This document shows positions 1 to 10,896 of a stretch of 64,000 nt of DNA, one piece after another. The translations under genes and the position numbers were made by a program. Each line of letters opens with the position of its first letter. The first letter of the stretch is position 1. Location of the stretch: the NCBI GenBank assembly GCA_026119935.1, contig JALRMH010000026.1, forward strand, positions 248,001 through 312,000, in the 5' to 3' direction. Under the pieces are notes generated by a model. It saw only the letters and a program-made list of their open reading frames with translations, was not told where the DNA came from and searched no databases. Source of the DNA: Endothia cerciana. Its lineage: Eukaryota; Ascomycota; Sordariomycetes; Diaporthales; Cryphonectriaceae.

Positions 1-548
1 TGCCTGGTAACCTCCCGCTCGCCCTCCAAATCGCACTTGTTGCCCACGACCACCATGGGGAAGTAGTCCTTGTCCTTGACCCGCAGGATCTGCTGTTGGA
101 ACGTAGTAATTTCTTCGAAGCTCTGGCGGGAAGTGATAGAGTATACGAGCAGGAATCCTTCGCCTGTTCGCATGTACTGCTCTCGCATGGCGGAGTACTC
201 TTCCTGACCGGCGGTATCGAGAACGTCGAGCAGGGCAACCTCCTCGTCAATAACACACTGCTTTCGGTACGAGTCTGCCAGGGTGAATCAGCCTAAGGCG
301 CTCAGTTGTTGACGGGGTCATCGGCAACATACCTTCGATCGTTGGGTCGTACTCGTCGACGAAATGGCTTTGGATCAATTGGATCGTGAGGCATGATTTA
401 CCGACACCTCCTCCACCAACTACCACCAGCTTGTATTCTCTCAGGAACTGCTGGCAATGGCGGTCAGCCCGGTCGCAGCGCAGAGCAGTAAAAGGCGGAC
501 GGATGAAAGACTGAGTATATTGTGAGGGCAGCATACCTTGGAAGCCAT
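1..548 (-). CDS. ras-1: Ras small GTPase, 5' part (runs off the left edge)
   Basis: Membrane-anchored GTP switch upstream of cAMP/MAPK signalling and morphogenesis. Exons read on the minus strand are 548-537 (MASK), 447-333 and 274-1, with introns 536-448 and 332-275; the frame stays open to the window edge, giving about 133 residues. The protein starts MASKFLREYKLVVVGGGG, has the P-loop GGGGVGKS, the effector loop DEYDPTIEDSY, the switch II DTAGQ region and the NKCD guanine-specificity motif near the edge. The MASKFLREYKL start separates it from the second fungal Ras (MAGKMTLYKL type) and fits the RasA/RAS-1 clade. The CAAX tail lies outside the window. The acceptor of intron 1 could be one codon earlier (CAG repeat), adding a Gln; I chose the form that keeps the conserved start. 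Confidence 0.96.
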
Positions 549-3500
549 GGTGTTCTGGATCTGCGGTCACAAGAAATGGAGAGGACCGGGCCCGTATTGG
601 TCTCGACACGCAGGTTTAAAATCGAGCAGACGAAGGGGTATCGAGAGGGATTCGACCAAAGGGGGGGCTCTGCTGCCGTGGAAGTCGACGAGATCGCAGT
701 CAAAGAGGGGGGTTGGACGGTTGTCTGATAAGGGGAGATGGCGGTGCCCGTTTGTAGCAGTTTCCCAACTCCTCAGTAGCCGCCAAGCAAAGTCAAGTCG
801 AAACACGCCCAAGAGTCAAGTCACCGGGGAGAGGCAGTCAGCGCGAGACCGAGCCAATCGACCAATTGAACGCAATAATGCCAGGGTGCCGAGTTTCGAC
901 GTCCGGTGTTGTTGGCGCGACGCACGAAGTGATCGCAGGAACTCGTTCGCTAATGGACACAAGGGCGAGAGATAGTGCCGCGAGGTGAAGATTGGAACTG
1001 TGGTGCGCAGCAGGAAAGAGGTGGAATCTGGCCGTGTAAGGTGACAGACAGAGTCGAGGTACAGCAGGGTCAGGAGGGAGGGAAGGGAAATTGGCGCGGA
1101 CGGGCGAGATGGGGTGCACTGGGGGTGGTAGGGACGAGCAGAACACTGGACCGGGGACTGGGGGGGGGGGGGCAGGCCACGCTAAGCTACAAAACGCTTT
1201 GTCACCACCCGGGGGACGCGGTAGCTTCCTCCTGCCTGATGCCTGGTCGGTGCGAGGTGAGGTGAGCTCCAGCAGAGGCGAGGGTGGAGGAGGTACCTGC
1301 TCTGGTACTGTGGTGGGCACGGAAGTACATATCAGACTTACCTGATCAGCGTATACCACGATACTGGTAGGTGAGGGCCTGTGGTTGTGGGGCCGAGGAC
1401 GCCCGAATTCTAGTGGTTGGCATCCCCAGACGCTAGTGGCACAAGTATACAGTGCAAGTCCATGTCAGGGTTAGGGGTACAACCAAGGTGCCGGTCTCAG
1501 TTTACATTCCGGGAAGTCTCCTAGACCACCTCACTAAACTCAGGCCCAGATCTTTATCTGCCGCCACTACTCCCTCCCAATGCCCTGTTGTGCATTATTC
1601 TCGAGCCTCAAGAGCAAGCGTCTCAAGGTAGTACAGTTAGGTGAATTTCGTCTGGCGGCATTTGGTGTAAGGCATGGCCAAATGCCGCACCTGAAGGGGT
1701 GGGGACAGGGATAGCGGTCTAGGGGGCCTGAGCGTGGGCCGGTTTTACTAGCATGTCTATCAACCTCGCCCCTCTCCTCGACCACACATCGACAGCAGGC
1801 CAGAGATACCGGCTGCTAGTGAGCAGAGAGGGTGTGGAGGTGGGTCTCACGGTAAGACTAATCATGTGTAATCAACCCGATGGAGGGGGGATGGGGGGGG
1901 GGTTGTGCCTCTAGACTGGGTGAACCACCTACAGGTTGATTTTTACATACAGATACCTACCTACTACTGGTGGGGAGGATCGCCAGTGTCGCCGACAGAC
2001 AAGCACGGGGCCGCCCCCTTGAGCTATGCCGCATCAACATCGACCTGCGTGAAAGGATCGTGATACCCAGATACTGCGTACATGCATCCGGTATGCCTTG
2101 CACCTGAACGCCTTGTTGAGCCTCAAAAGGGTGGCGCTGTCCATGTGCATCCCGCCCACCCACACACCCTACAGCACGGGCGTCGCGTGGCTATTTCTGA
2201 CCTCAACCCGAGGGGAGGAATCTATCATGGACGCCATGTCGATACGCAGTCAGCATTCCTGCAAGATTCCTACCTGGCAACACCATGTGGCGCCCCAGAC
2301 ACTCGACAGACAAACCCCCAAACCAGCCCGGCAGCCCGGCCAGGGGGACTAGGGATGGGAGAGTCCTGCCTCCCGCACGTTCTCAGACACATGCCGGCGC
2401 TCTTAGGCCCATTCAGACTCACAGTAGGTGTGCTCGCCGGAACTGTGCGATGTTGCGAGAAACACAGCGAGGTCTCGCCGCAATATAAATAGGCTCCACG
2501 CAGGTCAAGATGCGTCTGGAGTATCACCACGCACAGCCCGTGTCACGATAACCGCCACCCACGGACCCGTCTTTCCTCTTTAGCCGGTCGAGATGTGACC
2601 GTTGTCCCATAGCAACGGCGTCACTTCGATATTGGCAGCGGCAGGCCCCGAGGCGTGGAGTGCCACCATTCCACAAGAAGTCTATCACATAGACAAGTAC
2701 CAATTCGAAAGCGCGTTGAGCCCCGGAGCCGGACAAGTAAAGGTATCAATTTCTGGCCAAAATTGAAAATGGAGTATACTATGTAAAGGCTCATTATACA
2801 TAGTACTTGGCAAGACGAGGCATGTTGCAACCTGCACTGTGCAGCATCCGCGAGACATACATACAGCACGGTTGATGTTGTGTTATACCGGCAGCACCTT
2901 AAGTCCGGGCCTATAATTCATATTCGGGGGCTCCTCTACTTCAGTCTACCCCCACTCATTCATATCCGACCGGGGACACATTGTCGGTGCGGCATGTCGA
3001 TTACGAAAATTCGCAATCAAAGCGCACTTCGCGATATCTCGTCATTGTGCGACCGCGAGGACTTTTGACATCTTCCAAGGTTGCCTGGCCAACTCATGCC
3101 CAGAGACTAAGGGCCAAGACAAAGGGAGCTTATAGTAAGACTTGACAAGATCTTGGTCATGGTGGTCGTGAGCCACGACTTGTAGCACTGAAGGGATAGC
3201 AATATCAAACCTACCTGGGCATCGTCTTCAGCAAGGCTCCAGATTGGACCCTGATTCAATCTCTGGATCCCGGGTCAGAAAGATATCGAGAACGACGTCA
3301 CTCCCTGGCTCGGCAGCCGGAGCGGGCTCTAGTACTATGTGAATCAGGCATCCGCAGAGGCCTCGGCTGTGAAACTCATCCCATCTCTACGCGGAATTCA
3401 CCGTGTCTCCCAATTTTGATTTTCAGTTGTCTCCAGCTCCCTGGGCAGACCGATATGGATGGATGAGGAGGCAACACCACATAGGTCACCATCAGCCAGC

Positions 3501-3592
3501 CCCTTTTCTCGATGCGAGCCTTTGACGCCCACTCGAACCGCCAGGCTGGAGGAGTTGCGTGACATGGAAATGAAAGCGGAAACAAGCCAATT

Positions 3593-4268
3593 TTACGCGC
3601 CGGCCAATTGTGACTGCGGAGTACTCACCGCTTGCGCCCGGCCTCGCTCCATGAGCAGTACTATGGGATCACCCGTCCAGGATGGACGCAAAAAAATGCG
3701 ATGGATCAGCTCGGGCAGTTCGATGACAACGGCAATGACCTTCGAGAACCTCCGTGTCCTGCTGGGAGGCCCGGAGTGCCCGCATCCGGAGCAGGTAGTC
3801 GGATCGCAACCTTGGAATGTGCGCCCGAGTCTTACATGTCATCGCCAGGACACAGAAGCTGAACCGCGTTGCTAGCGGCACTAATACTTTATAAATTAGG
3901 TAGATTGGCGTCCACTGTCCCACGGGTCCACGGGCCAGAGCCAAGATCGATCCCCCAGATTCGGATTGAGGTTGGGCCATCAACTCTTCCAGCTTTGAGG
4001 CTGTCCGGAAGTCCGCCCTCCTTTCACCACGTGGCCGACCCCCTCAGCATGGATGGCAGCACCTGCAAGAGACCTTGTTCTGCATGCCCTTGCTGCAGGC
4101 CGCCGACGGCTCGTCGCGGCTGGCCGCTTGCAATACCAGCTGTTCACTCTGTGAGCAGGCCCGGAACTCGTCGACGAAGTCTGCAGCGGCCGTATGGAGC
4201 ATCTGCCGTAGGATATCCACCTGGGCATAATCTGTTGTGGCACGGAAAATGGAGCAGCCTTCCGGTCT
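3593..4268 (-). pseudogene. Possible decayed gene, family unknown
   Basis: Two short stretches read like protein on the minus strand. About 4268-4044 includes DILRQMLHTAAADFVDEF and ends at a stop. About 3800-3593 includes VIAVVIELPELIHRIFLRP and DPIVLLMERGRAQ, where a GTGAGT donor-like site follows. Codons end mostly in G or C, unlike the flanking DNA. Neither piece has a start codon and the two are not joined by any convincing splice sites. They could be exons of one eroded gene, perhaps of a regulatory protein, but I do not recognise the family. Confidence 0.25.
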
Positions 4269-5580
4269 AAAAACTTACGAGGTATGATAAAGTGGGAATG
4301 CGTGCTTTTTGTGCTCCACTGTGTACGGTATGCAGCAGCCATTGGAACTAACATCGTCGACATGATCGCGGGAGACCGACCCCTGGGAAGACATCAATCA
4401 ACGTTGGTGCGCCGAGAAAGCCAGATCCACGTGAACCCTCTCCCATGCGAGGTGACTAGTCTAGCCTAGAAGACCGGCTGCCTTCTAGATGCATGCTACC
4501 CACCTAGATAACATGCCAGAATCCGAGCACGGTCGGTCCAGCAGCCTGGAACCCCGTTTCTCGCTGCCGAGCACACCGAAGATCAGGAGCCCTAGAGCAA
4601 GGGGGCCGTGCTCAGCAATCTTAGTCCTGGGATGACCTCGACCAGTTCTGGGGCACCCGCACCACTAGACAACATTGATAGATCATTGCCCTGTCTCGTA
4701 GCCCGAGTCAGCGAGGTCTCATCGTTTGGGGAGCCCACACCATCTCCTAAGGGGCATGGCGATTAGCGGAGGGTCCTTCTCGGCCGTTTCGAGCCTACTA
4801 TGCGCACTCCTCGTCCTATAGTACTATGGCAGTGTGCCGACGACGATGATCACTATCTTAAGATTTCGACATCCTGTAGCCCACAGGCGACTTCATATGT
4901 AGAAGCCGTCTACAACGCTATTGCGATGTGCATTGCTTCTTCATCGGGCATCTCCCCGCAGAAACGATCTTTCACGCAATACCAGGCCGACACTTGACCC
5001 GAGGGACATCGCAGTCCAGGCCCTCCTTTCATTACGGATGTCCTGCCCACGATCATCGACATCGACCTTGCCAATTGTCATATCTTCCACTTACCTCCGA
5101 ATCGGCACACCACCACTAAGTCTTCTGGCAAGACCGCCGCTCGGGTCGTACACAGTAGTACGGCGACGTTGAGTTGTTCCCCGGCCCGGTTCATGTTACC
5201 TGTGCCTCAATAGTCTATTCGGGGACATTGCTTGTCGCGGACACCACAGCTGACGCTAAGATTACGGACCAGGAGAAAGCCCAGTAGGGGACCATGGTTG
5301 GCGCACATGGGCTGAGGCACAGTGCTATAGATCGGGACTCAATATCACGACTAGACACTACGCTGTCTCGCGGGCGAAAGTTTAAGAGTGCCGGCAGAGA
5401 TGATGATGCCATGGCACTCACATGCCTGCTACCCTGGCTGATTGACCGGTGTCGACGCCTCTGGATCGAACACCACCACACAATCTGATGAGCGAAGGTA
5501 TCCTCAAATCGGAAGGCCTCCGGCATCACAGCCACAAGTCGTCAAGCCTTTAGGCTCTTCGGCCAGGCAGTTTCAGGAGC

Positions 5581-5823
5581 TTAGCCGGTACTGGTCTGAT
5601 AATCTCGCGTACGGCTCTCGCTGCCGATCTGCTCCGCTGCCAAGGTGGGTGCCTCTATCATCAGATTGTCTAATCCATAGTAGCTGCGAACAGCACAAGT
5701 ACTCGTGCCCATGGGATCGTCGACGTACAGCAAGGGCCCCTGTACACCTAGTCGGATGAATCCGCGGCGCCGGAATTGCTGCGACGCGGTGCTCCGGGCT
5801 GGTGTGAACCGGGCTTGAGGCTG
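5581..5823 (-). pseudogene. Possible gene fragment, family unknown
   Basis: An open stretch of 80 codons on the minus strand between two stops. It contains GVQGPLLYVDDPMGTS and SYYGLDNLMIEAPTLAAEQI, a composition typical of folded protein rather than random translation. There is no start codon at its head and no clear splice sites. A further piece (PEAFRFEDTFAHQIV) follows in another frame at about 5535-5490, so this looks like a frame-broken relic. Function not recognised. Confidence 0.25.
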
Positions 5824-6445
5824 TCATGCTCTGATGCCGGATGAACCGCTGATGAGACGCGGAGCATAGATCACTTGCAGGACGGGTTCATACTTTGCAG
5901 CTTCGCTACCACCAGCAAGAAACCTCGTAGTAGGAGTTAGGCCAGTCCCCGTGGGAAAAGCATCCGGCACGCTTACCGAACTTCCCACACGACAATGGGA
6001 TTCTTGATGGCCTTGTCCGGTGCATTCAGCTTCCTCCAATGGTCCTGGACTGGTCCACAGCGAGGACTGAACCTCGGACCCTAGATCTACCCCACGCTCC
6101 CAGCCTCGTTTTTCCTGACTCTCCATTTCGAGCGTTCTCAAAAACCATATCGAGGTCCCTCTACAGTCTACTTCCCGTGATACTACCCGCAAGTAATTTA
6201 ATCTGACACACACTAAGTTACGTAGCGAAGGGCATATACGAAGAGGTTCGTGCTCCTGAGGCTTGCCCTTGCAATCTTCGTTGAAAGACAAAGGGAGGAA
6301 GTCTTTGGTAGCTAACAATTCGGGGATCGTGCTGTATTCACGGCCCCGATCCTTCCTCTTTCCCGGTAATATCTTAAAACTCCGGCTTTCTACTCTTCTT
6401 GTGTGCTCTCAACGTTACCATTTAACGTCGGACGGTGAGGCTTCC

Positions 6446-7968
6446 CTATGGGTTATCTGGGAGATCATCATCCTCTCCCTCGACCTTGACCACGCGGCCC
6501 TTGACATTTTGTGCGACGTCGGGAGCAATACTATCCAGAAAACCCTGATCTTTCCCGACCAAGGTGACGGTGTTTCTCGTCTTCCCCCAGCGAGGGTAGC
6601 TGCCCACCTTCACACCTTGTGGCTCGACTTTCTTGGCCAGCTCAGTGAGGTATGGGGCCACAGCACTCTCAGCCACGGGTGTAGAGATGAGAACGCGACA
6701 TGTGCCCTTGCCCTCAGGGTCAACTAGCCGTGGCAGGATGTGCGGCTTCAGGCTATCTAGTAGATCCTCAACTGCACGGTGTTTGAAGAACATCAGAAAC
6801 GACGTCCTCCCTATCGTATACTAAACGCGGCGTAGAGTAACTTACACAGACGAGGTACGCCAGGGAGGATGTGCACATTTCCATTCACAACAGCCACTGG
6901 CACCCAGAGATCCTCCCGCGGGAAGAGGAATTGCTTCTCGAGTGGGATTGAGTCGTCTGTCGGTAGCTCGACCATCCTGAGCTTGGCGCTCTTTGCTGGC
7001 GAGTCCTCATCCCAGTTGAAGGGCCCTTCTCCCGGGCGAGGCTTGGCGAGTTTCTTCATCCGCTGGTAGGCCTCATCGTAAAGTTTGATCTTGAGACCGA
7101 AGGCCTTGGCTATAGACTGGTACGTGATATCATCGTGTCTACCATGAAAGTCAGCCCGAAGAGGAAGCTTGCCTGAAATTGGGAGAGAGAATCTACTTAC
7201 GTTGGCCCAATACCACCACTTCCGAAATAGACACTATTAGCAAGACCGTCATTGACGGAGATTGAGATCCCTCAGCCTCACCTAGTAACGACAAAGTCAT
7301 ATCGATCGCTCATCCGGCGAACGGCTTCCACAATCTCGCTCTCATCATCTTCAATGACTTCCACCCTCTTGAGTTGCTGCCCAGGAGCATCAGCCTAGGT
7401 CTATGCAATGAAGCTTCTCAAGCGAGGCTCTCGCAACTCTTTCTAGGCGTGAGACTTGCTGACGAGGGGAATTGCTCTTTCTTGAGGAAAGAGTTCACGA
7501 ATTATTCCTCCCTTTCAGAAAAAGCACTCATCCGGATGGAGGGAGTACGAAGGATTTGTACAACACCTCGGCCACGAGGTTGGAGTGGAACTTACAATTC
7601 CAAGAGAGAAGCAGAACTGTGCCATGTAGCTTGAATTGCTCTTTCCAGTGGAGATGCTCAGTCAGGTCCTCAGCTGCCCGCCTTGTGAAGCTATACTACT
7701 CACATCTTTCGTCTACTCAACGCAAGTCAGCATTCAACCTTGACAGGGCATGCGGTGCGTGAAGACTTGCCTTTCCTCCAAGGACTTCATCGCCGATCAC
7801 CAGACATGCTGCCGTGTGTATCTTTCGGGCAAAGTTCTGCTCCGCTGTCGAGGAGGCCATGGTTCCTGCCCACAGCCTTGACCCAGTCGACGAGGATGGT
7901 GCGACGTGAGAGTACGCAGGAGTCGGCTTCGACAGATGGCGGGCGATTTGGGACAGACGGGAGAACAT
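6446..7968 (-). CDS. CinA/MoaB-like (MoCF) domain protein, possibly mitochondrial
   Basis: Seven exons on the minus strand: 7968-7771, 7712-7704, 7640-7596, 7376-7282, 7218-7201, 7138-6846, 6771-6446; total 984 nt, 327 aa. The MoCF fold binds pterin or nucleotide substrates in CinA, MoaB/Mog and FAD synthases; the exact reaction of this fungal family is not known to me. Visible motifs are CLVIGDEVLGGK, then the CinA-like TKDSNSSY segment, YDFVVTSGGIGPTHDDIT and VVNGNVHILPGVPRLFEDLL, all in family order. The first Met (7968) gives a basic N-terminus (FSRLSQIARHLSKP) that could be a mitochondrial presequence; a second Met at 7860 starts just before the domain. Exon 2 is only 9 nt and follows a GC-AG intron (see findings). 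Divergent from the GMF gene. Confidence 0.88.
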
Positions 7969-8444
7969 GAAGGGTTGGGCCAAGGTATTGTGGCCTTGGA
8001 ATTGGTAGTCGATGAGCAATCTCGGGCCACCATGCGTCGTACAATTGCTCGACGTGTCAGTGCAATCATGGGCATGCTGGAACCGCCTTTGGAGCATTTC
8101 TGGTGAGATCATCGAAGGTTTACAGGGAGTGGTTCATGCACCGGGGCCGCTCCACTACATCGGCACCGCTCTCGGCTCTGGAGAGGTTCCAGGGGCACAA
8201 GCGTCCTCTCAACGCGGGCCCTACTGTAGCGGGGCCTTCAACTGATGTGGCATCCCGGCCCTGAGCTGGCCTGAATCAGCCAGCTTCCAAGTGACGCTGC
8301 TCATCTGCTTTCCTCAGTCGCTCACCACCCGTCTGGCTTGCGATTACCTATCCCCGAAGCCAGATAAAACGCGCGTATAGTTCTTGCGGATACCAGACCT
8401 AAGAGCGATCTCCAACGACGAACCTCAGTCGTCGTAGAGCCAAC
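7969..8444. promoter_or_regulatory. Shared divergent promoter region (MoCF gene / GMF)
   Basis: 476 nt separate the two divergent start codons, so both promoters and leaders must lie here. I see no simple repeat and no regulatory motif that I can name with confidence. Confidence 0.5.
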
Positions 8445-9169
8445 ATGGTACGGAACCTTCAGATCACGCACGACCCCCTGCCGTTGTCCCAAAGACGGTG
8501 CTCTCTCAGGCAGTGCAAGGCGCTCAACTGACTTGTGATGGTGCGCAGAGTTCCGAAGCGAGGCTGTACACCTTCTCCCAGGAGACGAAGGATCATCTGC
8601 GCAAGTTCCGCCTCGGAACCTCCAGGGCCAACGATCCGCAAGCCGTCATCTGTATGTATGTCTCCCCGGTCGCACTCGTGCTCACTCCCACGCGCAACTA
8701 CCCACTCGACCCTCGGCTCTCCCCACCTAGCAGGCAGGCAAGCAAACAAGGCTGACCGCGTTTGCGTCGTTCCACCAGACATGATCGACAAGACGACCAA
8801 GGAAATCAAGCAGGATGAGGACAAGACCGTCTACAAGAGCCTAGAGGAGATTGGCGATGACCTGCCTGACCACTCGCCCAGATTCGTGCTGCTGAGCTAC
8901 CCCATGACACTGGTAAGGACGTGATAATGTCACAGCGTGGAGGGTTGTTGCCATCCGGACTGATGTGTGTTTGCCTGCAGGACTCCGGCCGAGTATCGGT
9001 GCCCTACGTCCTGCTCTTCTACCTCCCGGTTACATGCAACAGTGAGCTCCGGATGTTGTACGCGGGTGCAAAGGAGCTCTTCCGGAATACGGCGGAGGTG
9101 AATAAAGTCATTGATATCGCTTCGAGTGACGACCTGGAAGAGATTCCGGAGAAGCTGGGCGCCGCCTGA
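8445..9169 (+). CDS. GMF1: Glia maturation factor homologue (ADF-H domain, Aim7/Gmf1)
   Basis: Small actin regulator of the ADF/cofilin fold; GMF family members bind Arp2/3 and promote debranching of actin networks. Exons are 8445-8447, 8549-8651, 8779-8912 and 8981-9169: 429 nt, 142 aa. The protein starts MSSEARLYTFSQETKDHLRK and continues with KFRLGTSRANDPQAV, DLPDHSPRFVLLSYP, GRVSVPYVLLFYLPVTC and LRMLYAGAKEL, the diagnostic GMF segments. The start codon is an exon by itself, cut right after ATG by a GTACGG donor; no in-frame ATG exists at the head of exon 2, which supports this choice. Length matches the family (about 140 aa). Convergent with NBP35, 167 nt apart. Confidence 0.93.
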
Positions 9170-9336
9170 GAAGAGGTTCGTCGGCGCACGCACACTTACC
9201 GGGTGATGATTTGCACTCTGACGAGGAGGCTGTAATGGACGGCCACGGAAGCCCTGCTGTCGGGCCTCTGCGGAGGCACATCTGTATGGCGCACGGTTGC
9301 TCATGGGTATCTCGCGTTGATTTGATTGACTCGCAT

Positions 9337-10423
9337 CTAATCCTCAGGCAACGGATCCTGAAAATCTAGCCCTATCTGGGCCCCAACACTTCTGGCCACT
9401 CTCTTGAGAGCCCTGCATGCGGGACTGTCAGGGAAAGAGTCGAAATAGCTCTCGCCGTAGTCGCAAGCCATGCCAATCCGAGGATCCAACGGCACACCTC
9501 CCAGGAACGGAACGCCGATCTCTTTCGCTAGTGCCTCGCCTCCCCCCGTGGTGGCCTCAAAAACCTGACTCTGGTGCGTGCAACTAGGGCAGACAAATCC
9601 GCTCATGTTGTCGACCAGCCCAAGAATCCTGATACCGGCTTTGCGACAGAAATCAATCTCCTTTTTTACGTCCAGCAGTGACACCTCGTTCGGCGTCGTC
9701 ACCACAACAGCCCCGTCTATGCCGCTCGCCTTCAAAAATGAATTCACGCTCAGGTGCTCGTCGCTTGTCCCGGGCGGTGTGTCGACGAGGAGCAGATCGA
9801 GATCACCCCAATCGACGTCCTTCAAAAATTGCTTGATCAGACCGTTCTTCTTCGGCCCTCTCCATATTATCGCGTCGTCCTTGTTGGGGAGCATGAACTG
9901 TATGCTCATCACGCCAAGGTTGTCCATGACCCATACTGGCGACCAGCCTGAATTGCTGACATGTATCGTCTCGGCCTCGGCGCCCATCATCTTGGGGATG
10001 GATGGGCCGCATATGTCTGTATCCATAATTCCGATCGTGCTGTCGGGGTTGAGGGCGAATGCGTGGGCTAACATGCTCGTGAAAGTGGATTCTGAATTCC
10101 AAAGTCAGCAGCTGTCCTTATGGTCTAGCATAATGAATCTGCGACATACTGCCAACACCGCCTTTGCCACTCAACACCAGCACACGGTGCTTGACTCCTG
10201 CTAACCGCTGCGATATCAACGGTATATCTGGATCAGGGCCTTTGGGCGCCGAGGCGCATATCTGCTGGTTTGGGCAGCCAGCGCATGAGTCTGCCGTCCC
10301 TGCTTTCTCGGACTCCGGGCCAGGGCAGTGTTCTGGTTCGGGCGCGACCAGTTGTGGCTTCGCTTTGACGGGGTTGCTGATGACATCCTGGATGGACTCT
10401 GGTTCTTCTAATGAGGGCGCCAT
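9337..10423 (-). CDS. NBP35: Cytosolic Fe-S cluster assembly scaffold NBP35
   Basis: P-loop NTPase that, with Cfd1, builds and passes 4Fe-4S clusters to cytosolic and nuclear proteins (CIA pathway). Exons on the minus strand are 10423-10150 and 10091-9337; 1029 nt, 342 aa. The N-terminal cluster-binding cysteines are C33, C47, C50 and C56 (CX13CX2CX5C), which distinguishes Nbp35 from Cfd1. The deviant Walker A motif SGKGGVGKST spans the intron. MDTDICGPSIPKMMG, DTPPGTSDEHL and the C-terminal CPSC bridging pair are all present. The 59-nt intron falls within the P-loop Lys codon. Divergent from the Ecm11 gene. Confidence 0.96.
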
Positions 10424-10896
10424 GGTGCGGCTATGGCGAGAGGTCGTGATTTATGGTGATAAGAAGGTCTGGTCGAGCCTTAAGGAGGAAAAAAAAAAAT
10501 CATTTCCGGTTGATGATGTTCGGTGCGGGCAAAGTTCATTAAGTAGTAAGGTTGGTTGATTGCTAATGCGCTGCAAAGCAGTAAATGGGACCCGAGATCG
10601 GCCCCGCGCCAAAGCGACAGGGGTTTCTTCAGGATGGTAAGGGCTCGGCAGTGGCAGGCAGTGGACCCTTGGAACTGTCAGGGTTCTGGTAAGGGTTCTT
10701 CTGGTAACATTCTGGGGAAGGCACGACGCGCCGCGTCGAGCTCGCAGTTGCTACTGGCAGTCAACCGAGTTGCCTGGACATCCAGCTTTCACCCCCGTTT
10801 GAGTCTCCTAGGCCCTGGACTCTATTTCTTGGCCCTTCTCTAAACCAAACTCCCGTCTGCGCTGCACCGAATCTGTTTCCATCGCATGCGTCCTTT
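10424..10896. promoter_or_regulatory. Shared divergent promoter region (NBP35 / ECM11)
   Basis: About 470-570 nt between divergent starts, depending on the true Ecm11 start. An A run lies at about 10490-10499. I can name no factor site in it. Confidence 0.45.

Larger units (their letters stand above)
549..6445. other. Long gene-free stretch with decayed coding scraps
   Basis: Nearly 6 kb without an intact gene. The part next to 548 is presumably the Ras promoter and leader. A 13-base G run lies at 1160-1172, and an AGGGTTAGGGG stretch at 1467-1477 resembles two fungal telomere units but is isolated. Three minus-strand segments (about 4044-4268, 3593-3800 and 5581-5823) read like coding sequence but are cut by stops and frame changes; they are listed separately. 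No long terminal repeat, transposase or reverse transcriptase was recognised. Confidence 0.6.

Noticed and set aside
549..6445. Possible transposon inside the long gap
   Set aside because: No reverse transcriptase, transposase, terminal repeats or target-site duplication could be recognised; base composition is not AT-shifted as in strongly RIP-mutated elements.
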